Positions 29,512 to 37,040 of a DNA stretch of 64,000 nucleotides are shown in pieces. Location: positions 24,903 to 88,902 of the forward strand of contig UQAU01000004.1 in assembly GCA_900539035.1 (NCBI GenBank), in the 5' to 3' direction. How positions within the stretch are numbered: the stretch's first letter is position 1; each line of letters opens with the position of its first letter. The notes beneath the pieces are model-generated. The model did not search any database. It saw only the letters and a list, made by a program, of their open reading frames with translations, and was not told the DNA's origin. Position numbers and translations under genes: made by a program. Source of the DNA: an uncultured Collinsella sp. Lineage in GTDB: Bacteria > Actinomycetota > Coriobacteriia > Coriobacteriales > Coriobacteriaceae.

Positions 29512-29561
29512 GCCCCGCAGCCCTGTAGACCAAAATAGTCTGCGGAGCCGTGGGGCTTTTT
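29512..29561 (+). terminator. Terminator after second LytTR gene
   Basis: GCCCCGCAG at 29512-29520 and CTGCGG...GGGGC form an interrupted stem closed around a CAAAATA loop, followed by TTTTT at about 29556-29561. Confidence 0.75.
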
Positions 29562-29598
29562 GCATGAATGCACCAAATCGTTTTGCGGAAGGGATCCC

Positions 29599-30066
29599 AT
29601 GAACAGTGCAAGCGCCAAGCGTATCGACATCATCTCGGACACCCACGGCTATTTATCGCCTGCGCTCTTGGATGAGCTTGAGGGCGCGGATCTGATTATC
29701 CATGCCGGTGACCTTACGTCGGAGATGGACTACGAGCACCTATGCACTATCGCCCCCGTGCGGGCCGTACTGGGCAACAACGATTACTACCGCGACTACG
29801 GCCCCGATGTAGACCGTCTTGCGTTCTTTACCTACGAAGGCCTCAAATTCGCCGTAGCCCACTACCGCGAAGACCTTCCGGTGGGATCCGTAGACGTAGC
29901 CATCAACGGCCACACCCACGTAACCAAAGAAGCCCAAGTGGGCCGTTGCTTAGTCCTCAACCCGGGCAGCGCCAGCTACCCCAGAGGCACCCGAGGCCCC
30001 ACCATGGCCAGAATGCTAGTAAAAGACGGCAAGATCCTAAGCACTAAGTTTATTGACCTAGACTAA
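29599..30066 (+). CDS. YfcE/MJ0936-type metallophosphoesterase
   Basis: 155 residues, the family length. The metal ligands are all present: DTH in IISDTHGY, GD in HAGDLT, GNND in VLGNNDYY, and GHTH in INGHTHV, with the closing LNPGSASYPRG. These enzymes hydrolyse phosphodiesters with manganese; the cell substrate is not known. GAAGGGA lies 6 nt before ATG 29599. A strong terminator ends the unit. The 3' third has unusually many A-ending codons compared with its neighbours. Confidence 0.92.
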   Translation: MNSASAKRIDIISDTHGYLSPALLDELEGADLIIHAGDLTSEMDYEHLCTIAPVRAVLGNNDYYRDYGPDVDRLAFFTYEGLKFAVAHYREDLPVGSVDVAINGHTHVTKEAQVGRCLVLNPGSASYPRGTRGPTMARMLVKDGKILSTKFIDLD

Positions 30067-30073
30067 CCGCAAC

Positions 30074-30110
30074 AAAAACGGGGGATGCACAACGCATCTC
30101 CCGTTTTTCT
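30074..30110 (+). terminator. Terminator after phosphoesterase gene
   Basis: AAAAACGGGGGATGC (30074-30088), loop ACAAC, then GCATCTCCCGTTTTTCTTT: a stem with T tract. Confidence 0.9.
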
Positions 30111-30224
30111 TTGAGCCAAAGTAAGAAGTTCAACAAGATCCATCAGACCAACCCCGCCGAGGAGCACGCGGGCTAGCCGCGCAGCGGCGCACGCCCGCAA
30201 AACTGGTTAAATAATGTGACGGCA

Positions 30225-30367
30225 GGGAGGGTCTCCGGGGCTGAGGGCGGGGGTTAAGTTTGTCGCGAGTTCCGCACGCAAAGGAAAGCACTTAATGTGC
30301 TTTCCGTCTTGCGCAGGACTGTAGAGCAGCAAACTTAACCCCCGCCCTCAGCCCCGGAGACCCTCCC
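30225..30367. repeat. 37-bp perfect inverted repeat with nested hairpin
   Basis: The left arm 30225-30261 and right arm 30331-30367 are exact reverse complements over 37 bp. The 69-nt interior has its own perfect hairpin, GGAAAGCAC-TTAAT-GTGCTTTCC (30283-30305), plus a weaker GCAA/TTGC pair outside it. No open frame, T tract or clear target duplication is present. The whole element lies between the phosphoesterase terminator and the tRNA promoter. The 110 bp before it (30111-30224) show only GC-rich short repeats. Confidence 0.8.
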
Positions 30368-30400
30368 GGATGGCCCTGAAAAATTTTTTCAAAAAAGTTG

Positions 30401-30430
30401 TTGCGCGCCGGACAGACTTCTGTGTATACT
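30401..30430 (+). promoter_or_regulatory. tRNA-Asp promoter
   Basis: TTGCGC (30401-30406) and TATACT (30425-30430) at an 18-bp spacing, preceded by an A/T tract (UP-like, 30380-30396). Transcription would start just before the tRNA. Confidence 0.6.
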
Positions 30431-30476
30431 AATCCCCGCAGCGCACGCGAGCGGAAACAAACGCGAACGCCTGCCT

Positions 30477-30554
<78 letters not shown>

Positions 30555-30562
30555 ACGCAATT

Positions 30563-30590
30563 AAAGCCACGTTTTCGGACGTGGCTTTTT
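30563..30590 (+). terminator. Terminator after tRNA-Asp
   Basis: AAAGCCACGT and ACGTGGCTTTTT form a 10-bp stem around TTTCGG; the T run is part of the 3' arm. Confidence 0.9.
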
Positions 30591-30913
30591 GCGTTTGATG
30601 CACTTTGTTTCGATAGAACGATCGCCCCGGTGCATCTTCGCCCAGAATCCCCGCGCCTTCGGGAACGCAAGTAAAATCTAATAAGTATATCTGTCTGAAC
30701 AACAGCTTTGTTGCGCAACACCTGTTCTACGAGACAGGGGGTTAGGTTATACTAAATTGCACTGTGCGCCGCACCTGATGCATTTCGCTCCAAGCGTGGC
30801 ACTCAGTGGATATCCGATTTACCATTTGGATGTCCTGGCGGTCATTTAGCGTCTCGACACAAGCTCGGCCCCGGAGCTCGTTCGAGCTGTTCGTATTCCT
30901 TGAAAGGGGAAAA

Positions 30914-31399
30914 ATGGACATATCGAGGAAGACTGATTACGCCCTTCGTATGCTGGCGATGCTTGCTGAGGATCCGGAGCGTTTGCTTTCTGTTCGCACC
31001 GCTGCCGAAGAGGTCAATGTCCCGTATTCGTTTGCCCGCTCGATTCAGCACGGTTTGGTCCAGGCCGGTATTGTGGAGAGCCTGCGCGGCGTCCACGGTG
31101 GCATGCGTCTCAAGGTCAGTCCGGACGACGTCACTATCCGCCAGGTCGTCGAGGCCGTTCAGGGTCCTATGGTTATGAACGATTGCACCGCGCCCGATGG
31201 TGACTGTGCGCGCATGGGCGCGTGCTGCTATCATCCCCTGTGGGCCGGAGCCCAGGCGTTGATGCGCGACTACCTCGATTCCGTTTCGCTCGGCGACATC
31301 GTCGCTCGCCGCCAGTTCCCAGCCGTCGATCCCAAGTTCGCCGACCGCGAAGCGTTTCCCGAGTACGCCACCTGCGCGTGCGCTTACCGGGAGGAATAG
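30914..31399 (+). CDS. Rrf2-family transcriptional regulator
   Basis: 161 residues from ATG 30914 (AAAGGGG 7 nt upstream). The winged helix MDISRKTDYALRMLAMLA with VPYSFARSIQ opens the protein. A C-terminal cluster of Cys (NDCTAPDGDCARMGACCYH, about 94-112) matches the place where IscR, NsrR and RirA hold an Fe-S cluster, and further Cys lie in the tail (CACAY). It is thus likely a redox or iron sensor. It is followed by a glycosylase 21 bp later and then rubrerythrin, which points to an oxidative-stress theme. A TATACT-like -10 lies near 30748, giving a leader of about 160 nt. Confidence 0.88.
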   Translation: MDISRKTDYALRMLAMLAEDPERLLSVRTAAEEVNVPYSFARSIQHGLVQAGIVESLRGVHGGMRLKVSPDDVTIRQVVEAVQGPMVMNDCTAPDGDCARMGACCYHPLWAGAQALMRDYLDSVSLGDIVARRQFPAVDPKFADREAFPEYATCACAYREE

Positions 31400-31420
31400 C
31401 GCCGCATAAGGAGCATAGCC

Positions 31421-32326
31421 ATGATTCAGGACCCCTTTCGTTCGATGATTCGTTCGGAAGGGGTCTTGCGTTATCGCGACCTTCCGTGGCGCCGAACGCG
31501 CGACCCGTACATCATTTGGCTTTCTGAGGTCATGTTGCAGCAAACACAGGTGCCGCGTGTGGAGGCGCGCATGCCGGTGTGGCTCAATCGTTTTCCGACC
31601 GTGCAGGCGCTTGCCCAGGCCGCGCCTTCGGATGTTTTGGACGCTTGGCAGGGGATGGGCTACAACCGACGCGCTCTGGCGCTTCACGGGGCCGCTCAGC
31701 GCGTTGTAGAGGACTGGGGCGGGGAGTTTCCGCGTGAGACGCGTGACTTGGTCACTCTGCCTGGTATTGGCCCGGCAACGGCGCAGGGTATCCGGTCGTT
31801 TGCGTTTGATCTTCCGGGCGTGTATCTGGAGACCAACGTGCGCACGGTCTTTTTGCATCATTTCTTTCCCGATGTGCCGGCCGTTCCCGATCGCGAGCTG
31901 GTGCCGCTGATCCAAGCTGCCTGTCCGGCGGTCCCCGGTGCGGCGGCGGACGAGATTACGCCCTTTGCCGCGCCTCAAGACGATGCCGACACGCCGCGCG
32001 CGTGGTATTACGCATTGCTGGATTACGGCGCGTATCTTAAAAAGACACTGCCCAATCCGTCCAGGCGGTCGGCGGGCTATAGTCGTCAGTCCAAGTTTGA
32101 GGGCTCGCGCCGCCAAAAGCGCGCGCATATCGTGCGTATGTTGTTGGCAGCGCGCGATGGGCAGCCGGCGGGGATTACGCTTGCTGATGCCGTGGTGGGC
32201 GTTAACGAGATGGAAGCGGCAGCCGGTCGCGGGCCGGTCGAGTGCGACTTGATCGCGGGCATTCTAGCTGACCTGGAGCGCGAGGGCTTTTGCCGAGCCG
32301 AGGACGATCGTTGGTTGAGTGTGTAG
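31421..32326 (+). CDS. MutY-like HhH-GPD DNA glycosylase without Fe-S ligands
   Basis: 301 residues. The N-terminal half matches adenine glycosylase: PWRRTRDPYIIWLSEVMLQQ with Glu36 (MutY Glu37), the QGMGYNRRA segment, and hairpin LPGIGPATAQGI. The catalytic Asp position (LDGNV in E. coli MutY) reads LETNV, so Asp is replaced by Glu137. The four-Cys 4Fe-4S loop is absent; the region after LPNPS has basic residues instead, and there is no C-terminal NUDT-like domain. It could be a clusterless MutY or a related glycosylase with another substrate. AAGGAG stands 9 nt before the ATG; it is co-directional with the Rrf2 gene at a 21-bp gap. Confidence 0.82.
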   Translation: MIQDPFRSMIRSEGVLRYRDLPWRRTRDPYIIWLSEVMLQQTQVPRVEARMPVWLNRFPTVQALAQAAPSDVLDAWQGMGYNRRALALHGAAQRVVEDWGGEFPRETRDLVTLPGIGPATAQGIRSFAFDLPGVYLETNVRTVFLHHFFPDVPAVPDRELVPLIQAACPAVPGAAADEITPFAAPQDDADTPRAWYYALLDYGAYLKKTLPNPSRRSAGYSRQSKFEGSRRQKRAHIVRMLLAARDGQPAGITLADAVVGVNEMEAAAGRGPVECDLIAGILADLEREGFCRAEDDRWLSV

Positions 32327-32440
32327 CCCGCTCAAATCTGAAGAACGGGATTGTAAGGTTTAAATTCGCGGCTTGAGGGCATCCTAAAGACAAGGTCGCT
32401 CAAAGCCTATGGGCGGCACGTGTTGAAGGGAAGTACACCT

Positions 32441-32980
32441 ATGGATTTTGAGAATTCCCAAACCAAGAAGAACCTCGAGACCGCTTTTGCCGGTGAGTCC
32501 CAGGCACACACCAAGTATCGCTACTACGCATCTAAGGCCAAGAAAGACGGCTACGTTCAGATTTCGAATATCTTTGCCGAGACCGCAGGCAACGAGTCCG
32601 AGCACGCCAAGCTGTGGTTTAAGTATCTGCACGACGGCGTCGTCCCCGATACCCTGGACAATCTGCGCGATGCCGCCGCAGGAGAGAACTACGAGTGGAC
32701 CACGATGTACGATGAGTTTGCCAAGACCGCCGAGGAGGAGGGCTTTGCCGAGATTGCCGCAAAGTTCCGTGGTGTCGCCGCCGTCGAGAAGGCCCACGAG
32801 GAGCGCTACAACAAACTCGTCGAGCGCATCGAGTCGGGCGAGGTGTTTGAGCGCGAGGGCGTGAAGGTGTGGAAGTGCCTGAACTGCGGGCACCTGCACG
32901 TTGGTGCCGAGGCGCCTGAGGTGTGCCCGGTGTGTAACCACCCGAAGGCGTACTTTGAGGAGCAGGTGGTGAACTACTAG
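32441..32980 (+). CDS. Rubrerythrin
   Basis: 179 residues from ATG 32441 (GAAGGGAAG 6-10 nt upstream). A ferritin-like four-helix domain carries the di-iron ligands in [25 protein letters not shown] and [11 protein letters not shown]-terminal rubredoxin knuckle pair follows (CLNCGH and CPVCNHP). Rubrerythrin reduces hydrogen peroxide in anaerobes. Its position behind the Rrf2-glycosylase pair fits an oxidative-stress group. The natural end of the transcript is obscured by the homopolymer block directly downstream. Confidence 0.96.
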   Translation: MDFENSQTKKNLETAFAGESQAHTKYRYYASKAKKDGYVQISNIFAETAGNESEHAKLWFKYLHDGVVPDTLDNLRDAAAGENYEWTTMYDEFAKTAEEEGFAEIAAKFRGVAAVEKAHEERYNKLVERIESGEVFEREGVKVWKCLNCGHLHVGAEAPEVCPVCNHPKAYFEEQVVNY

Positions 32981-32989
32981 CGCTTGGCG

Positions 32990-33180
32990 CTAGCGTGAGC
33001 TGGGCCGGGGGGGGCCGGGCAAAACAACCCCCCCCGCCCCGGGGGGGCGGGGGGGGGGGGGGGGGTGGGGTGGGGGCCGCCCCCCCCCCGGGGGGGGGGT
33101 GGGGTGGTGTGGTTTGTGGCGCCCCCCCCCCCCGGCCCGGGTTTGGTGCGTTGCGTGCGCGATACATAAAAGCTTAAAAC
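32990..33180. other. Abnormal G/C homopolymer block (possible assembly artefact)
   Basis: After the rubrerythrin stop the sequence becomes runs of G and C up to about 17 long, with nearly no A or T over 130 bases, then returns to normal. Nothing else in the window is similar. It may be no-signal sequence from two-colour chemistry, a collapsed terminator region, or a real G-tract. A terminator-like GTGGGCCGCCCC/GGGGGGGGCAC stem with GTTTTTG follows at 33188-33222. No gene is supported in 32981-33311. Confidence 0.7.
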
Positions 33181-33187
33181 TATGTTT

Positions 33188-33222
33188 GTGGGCCGCCCCT
33201 ATGGGGGGGGCACGTTTTTGTA
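33188..33222 (+). terminator. Terminator-like stem after homopolymer block
   Basis: GTGGGCCGCCCC, loop TATG, a G run and CAC, then GTTTTTGTATGGGG. The tail is identical to that of the clean terminator at 34101-34137, so this is probably its counterpart, with an uncertain G run. Confidence 0.55.
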
Positions 33223-33311
33223 TGGGGACTGGTTGGGACGGCACCGTTCATGGGTGGGGTACACTGGGTGGCGACTTTTAGTTTATCTACTACCTGATGG
33301 GGTGTTTTTGT

Positions 33312-33944
33312 ATGGGTAAGAAGTCTCGGGCTCGGGTTGCTGCGGCGGGAACTCGCAAGGATCCTGGTCGTCGGGTTGCCGAGGGTAAAAAGGTCGATCG
33401 TGTCGAGAAGGACAAGAAGGTTGGCGCGCATGCTCATCCTGAGTGGGCGCCTCACCTCAATACGGCTAGCGAGGATCTGACTGCTAAGTTGTTTACTCTG
33501 GTCGAGGTTATCTTGGGCGTGGTGCCCGTGGTGGTCATTGGCTTGTTCTTGGCTTCGAAAGATGCCACGAGTGTCGATAAACTCACCGATGTCTTTTCTC
33601 AGGACCCCTCGATGGTGGTTACGTTTATCTCTGCGTGCCTGCAGCCGTTTGTGGCGTACATGTTGTACATGATTTATCGCAAATACTGCGAGGGCGACGC
33701 TGGTTTTGCCGCCGGCAACCTGATCGGTCTTTTGTGCTCCGAGATCCTACTGCTCAATATCCCAGGCGTCATCGGTATGGGCATCTTGCTGTGGCGTGTT
33801 TGGCGCAACGTCGCCCCGCACTTTGAGAGCTGGTTGTTTGAGCGTCGTGCAATGGGCGTGCTGGCAGACATTGCGGGCTCGCTCGTGATTTTAGCCTTGG
33901 CGTTTATGTGCGCCACCGCCACCCGAGGTCTCGCGGGCATCTAA
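33312..33944 (+). CDS. Three- or four-TM membrane protein, unknown function
   Basis: 210 residues from ATG 33312. A basic N-terminus (KKSRARVAAAGTRKD, then KKVDRVEKDKKVG) is followed by four hydrophobic stretches (about 60-82, 101-122, 130-155, 180-205). The ribosome site is weak (a GGGG about 10 nt upstream). The family is not recognised. The neighbours do not indicate a role. Confidence 0.65.
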   Translation: MGKKSRARVAAAGTRKDPGRRVAEGKKVDRVEKDKKVGAHAHPEWAPHLNTASEDLTAKLFTLVEVILGVVPVVVIGLFLASKDATSVDKLTDVFSQDPSMVVTFISACLQPFVAYMLYMIYRKYCEGDAGFAAGNLIGLLCSEILLLNIPGVIGMGILLWRVWRNVAPHFESWLFERRAMGVLADIAGSLVILALAFMCATATRGLAGI

Positions 33945-33964
33945 AGCTGCCTCCACCGACTGCG

Positions 33965-34049
33965 GAGCACGGGGCGGGGAAACACCTTTCCCTCTCGCTC
34001 ACGGCTGCGCAGGTCGCGCGAGGTAAAGGTGTTTCCCTACCCTGTGCTC
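33965..34049. repeat. Long inverted repeat with CGCAGGTCGCG inner motif
   Basis: Arms 33965-33989 and 34025-34049 pair over 25 bp with three mismatches; the 35-nt interior ends in GCGCAGGTCGCGCGAGG. The same CGCAGGTCGCG phrase precedes the 3' arm of the inverted repeat at 54379-54497, so the two are one element type. Confidence 0.6.
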
Positions 34050-34100
34050 CGGCTTCGGGTCGTCGCGTGCTTGCTACTGAAAAACTGATAAGAAGTTAGC

Positions 34101-34130
34101 GTGCCGCCCCGTTTGGGGCGGCACGTTTTT
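34101..34130 (+). terminator. Intrinsic terminator
   Basis: GTGCCGCCCC-GTTT-GGGGCGGCAC followed by GTTTTTG: a perfect 10-bp stem. It ends transcription from the membrane protein gene. The stretch 34131-34383 shows no supported gene; a short open frame there lacks a ribosome site. Confidence 0.85.
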
Positions 34131-34383
34131 GTATGGGGTCCCTGTCTTCACAATTTCCGTCAAGCTTTTGGTTGGATTTTGGTCAGTTGGCGTAAGGGTG
34201 GAAGGCCAAAAGATTGCTGACGAAAAAAGCTCAGAGAAAGTGCTGGTAGGGGAGTTGTTGAGCTTTTCGACAGCTTTTGAGCAAAAGAAACTTTGTGGCT
34301 ATTGCCGGCGATTGCGTTGTCGCGGTCATGGCGGTGCGGGATGCTGGTCGTAAGCGTCGAATGCTCCGATTTTGGAGGCCAGC

Positions 34384-34806
34384 ATGGATCTGTTTCTTGA
34401 GACTCCGCAGCAACAAGCTGAGCGCATGCTGCGTCAGCAGCAACGACTCATGGAGATGCAAATGCAGGGGGCGGCAGCCCAGCCCCCTGCGCAAAATGCC
34501 ACGTTTGCGGTTTCGCCTGCGGGCGAATCGGCGCCAGAGGCCTATTCCGTACAGCAAGATTCATATGCGCAGGAGCTCGCGTTCGACAAGCGTCGTGCGC
34601 GTCGTCGCCGCGTGGGCCAGCGCCTGCGCACATTGGCGATGATCGTGCTCATTCCGCTAGGACTTGCGGCGATTTTCTTGGTCTCGTATGTGCTCACCTG
34701 TATCCTCAACGGTGCTTCGCCCGGCGAAGTGCTCCAACATCTGTCAGCCCTCGGCCAGCGCCTAGGCGATGTCATAACAACAATCCGCGCCGGCTGGGAG
34801 AGTTAG
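34384..34806 (+). CDS. Small single-pass membrane protein with Gln-rich N-terminus
   Basis: 140 residues from ATG 34384 (GGAGG 5 nt upstream). The first 30 residues are Gln/Met-rich and probably helical or coiled coil (PQQQAERMLRQQQRLMEMQ). A Pro/Ala spacer, a basic patch (KRRARRRRVGQRLR), one membrane segment (about 90-113) and a short outer helix follow. Unknown family; a cytoplasmic coiled coil anchored at the membrane suggests a scaffold or division-associated protein, which is inference only. Confidence 0.65.
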   Translation: MDLFLETPQQQAERMLRQQQRLMEMQMQGAAAQPPAQNATFAVSPAGESAPEAYSVQQDSYAQELAFDKRRARRRRVGQRLRTLAMIVLIPLGLAAIFLVSYVLTCILNGASPGEVLQHLSALGQRLGDVITTIRAGWES

Positions 34807-34942
34807 CGTTTGTCACATTAGGACTTCTAGGGTGTAGGGATTATCGCCACGAGCGGAATTCTTGCATCCTGTTGGTCCTGTCGTGCGACTGAATAGTATT
34901 ATTGAAGATGAATAAGAATAGTAAATGAACAGAGGTGCTCGG

Positions 34943-35506
34943 TTGAATCTGACCTTTGAGGGATTCTTAAAAGGCTATTGCCGAGAGCTATCCGGACAGC
35001 AGTCGCTGAGTTTTAGAAAATTGGTTGAGCAGGCGACGACGGATGCGCCGCGCGTGGCGGAGCCTCTGTTTTTGCTCGCTCTGGCGCAAGGAAAAGCCGA
35101 ATACGTTCTGGGCTTATCCGAGGGCTCGTGGATGGAACAGGATTACCGAGACGTTTTATCCTTGTACGGCCAAGCGGGTAGCATGGCGTCTCTATGCGCC
35201 AAAAGTGAGCTCCCTAATCGTTATGCCAACGTTTGGCGTGCGTATAGAGCGGTGAAGGAAAAGCCGGCGGCCGATAGAAGGGTGAACGCCCTGATGAGAA
35301 AGAAAACGCTGGAAGCATTGGAGGAATCGGGTGTAACGCGCTATGGCCTCTGCCGTGCTCTGCGCCTGAATAAAGGAAACGTATACGCATACTTGGCCGG
35401 CGATGACTCAAAGGTGAGCAGGAAAACGGCGCGCCGCATTATGGAATATGCGGAGGAGAGGGGCGCTCAAGAAGGGGCCGGGCGCCCGGTACGTGTGGCG
35501 GGGTAA
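34943..35506 (+). CDS. HTH-containing protein of unknown function, atypical composition
   Basis: 187 residues from TTG 34943, preferred because AGAGGTG lies 5 nt upstream; an in-frame ATG at 34925 has no ribosome site. The N-terminal 120 residues are helical and unrecognised. The C-terminal part (GVTRYGLCRALRLNKGNVYAYL, then KVSRKTARRIMEYA) reads as a Cro/XRE-like helix-turn-helix. GC and third-position bias are lower than in neighbouring genes, a sign of transfer. It could be an antitoxin or a defence-linked regulator, but no toxin partner is adjacent. Confidence 0.6.
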   Translation: MNLTFEGFLKGYCRELSGQQSLSFRKLVEQATTDAPRVAEPLFLLALAQGKAEYVLGLSEGSWMEQDYRDVLSLYGQAGSMASLCAKSELPNRYANVWRAYRAVKEKPAADRRVNALMRKKTLEALEESGVTRYGLCRALRLNKGNVYAYLAGDDSKVSRKTARRIMEYAEERGAQEGAGRPVRVAG

Positions 35507-35557
35507 GATTGATCGCGGTTTTGATTGATGATCGATTGAGTTTGTTGGGCGGAGTCT

Positions 35558-36913
35558 ATGTCTGCTATTGATATCGTGCTTGTTGTGATCGCCTTGGTGG
35601 CGGTGGGGGTTGCTGTGGCTTGTGCCCTGCAGCTTAAGGGCCTTCGCGCCGAGCTGCAGGAGCGCGGCGATAACGGGGCAGAGATGCTGGCTGCGCTCGA
35701 GCAGGCCAACAATGCGCTCGACACCCTGAACGTCGCTTTGGCCGAAACCCGCCGCACGGCAAATGCCATCGCGCAGCAGCAGACAACCGATGCGGCCGTG
35801 GAGCAGCAACGCTACCTGACCATCGCGCGTGAGTTCTCGCAGGCTGGCGACCGTATGGATGACCTGCGCCGCGAGACGGCCCAACAGCTTGGCGCCAACC
35901 GCGAGGGCATCGAGCACCGCCTGGACAAGGTGCGCGAGACGGTCGATACCCAGCTGGGCGCCATCCGCAAGGACAACAACGTGCAGCTCGATCAGATGCG
36001 CGCGACGGTGGACGAGAAACTCTCCCGTACGCTCAACGATCGCCTGTCTGCATCGTTTAAGCAGGTGAGCGACCAGCTCGAGGCTGTGTACAAGGGTTTG
36101 GGCGACATGCAGTCAATCGCCACCGGCGTGGGCGACCTTAAGCGCGTGCTGGGCAACGTCAAGGCGCGTGGCATTTTGGGCGAGGTGCAGCTGGGTGCAA
36201 TCCTGGCGGACATCCTTACGCCCGACCAGTATCTGGAAAACGTCGCCACCAAGCCCGGCGCCTCGGAGCGCGTTGAGTTTGCCGTCAAGCTGCCGGTAGA
36301 CGAGGGCGATCCCGTGCTGCTGCCGATCGACTCCAAATTCCCGGGCGACGCGTACGAGCACCTGCTCGACGCGCAAGAGTCGGGTGATGCCGAGGCTGTG
36401 GCCACCGCGCGCAAGACACTCGACGCCATGGTGAAACGCGAGGCAAAGGACATCTGCGAAAAGTACCTGAGCGTGCCCGCGACCACCAACTTTGGCATCA
36501 TGTTCGTGCCGTTTGAGGGGTTGTATGCCGAGGTCGTCAGTCGCCCCGGGCTTATCGAGACCCTGGGCCGCGACTATCACGTCAACGTTGCCGGCCCCAG
36601 CACCATGGCGGCCATCCTCAACAGTCTGCAGATGAGCTACCAGACGTTTAGGCTGCAAAAGCGTACCGACGACGTACTGCGCGTGCTCTCCGCCGTCAAG
36701 GCCGAGCTGCCGCGCTATCAGGCGGCGCTGCGCCGCGCCCAGCAGCAGATCGAGACCGCGGGCAAAACGGTCGAGGGCATCATTACCACGCGCACCAACG
36801 TCATGGAGCGCAAGCTCAAGGACATCGACGCGCTGGAAGACGCCGATCAAGCCGATGAGATCTTGGGACTCACGCCCGCGGGCCTTCCCACAGACCAAGA
36901 AGACGAGGACTAA
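35558..36913 (+). CDS. rmuC: DNA recombination protein RmuC
   Basis: 451 residues. An N-terminal membrane helix (about 4-24) is followed by a long coiled coil (about 25-190) and the RmuC nuclease-like core. Core signatures are KARGILGEVQLGAIL, PIDSKFPGDAYEHL, ATTNFGIMFVPFEGLYAEV and VNVAGPSTMAAILNSLQM. It is linked to suppression of inverted-repeat-driven rearrangement in E. coli, of interest in a genome rich in inverted repeats. GGCGGAG stands 6 nt before the ATG; a terminator follows. Confidence 0.95.
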   Translation: MSAIDIVLVVIALVAVGVAVACALQLKGLRAELQERGDNGAEMLAALEQANNALDTLNVALAETRRTANAIAQQQTTDAAVEQQRYLTIAREFSQAGDRMDDLRRETAQQLGANREGIEHRLDKVRETVDTQLGAIRKDNNVQLDQMRATVDEKLSRTLNDRLSASFKQVSDQLEAVYKGLGDMQSIATGVGDLKRVLGNVKARGILGEVQLGAILADILTPDQYLENVATKPGASERVEFAVKLPVDEGDPVLLPIDSKFPGDAYEHLLDAQESGDAEAVATARKTLDAMVKREAKDICEKYLSVPATTNFGIMFVPFEGLYAEVVSRPGLIETLGRDYHVNVAGPSTMAAILNSLQMSYQTFRLQKRTDDVLRVLSAVKAELPRYQAALRRAQQQIETAGKTVEGIITTRTNVMERKLKDIDALEDADQADEILGLTPAGLPTDQEDED

Positions 36914-36924
36914 TTGCAACAAGA

Positions 36925-36965
36925 CGGTGGGGCGCCGGCGTAAACGCGGGCGCCCCACCGCTTTT
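36925..36965 (+). terminator. Terminator after rmuC
   Basis: CGGTGGGGCGCC (36925-36936) pairs perfectly with GGCGCCCCACCG (36949-36960), followed by CTTTT. Confidence 0.88.
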
Positions 36966-37040
36966 CGCATCGCGCATGCCTGAAGCGCGCTTCGGTGTGC
37001 AACAATGGCGTTTTGCCCTATCAGACGCGAAAGGAAGCCC

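Noticed and set aside
34129..34353. 74-codon frame downstream of a terminator
   Set aside because: No ribosome site and no protein-like features; it begins in the T tract of the terminator.
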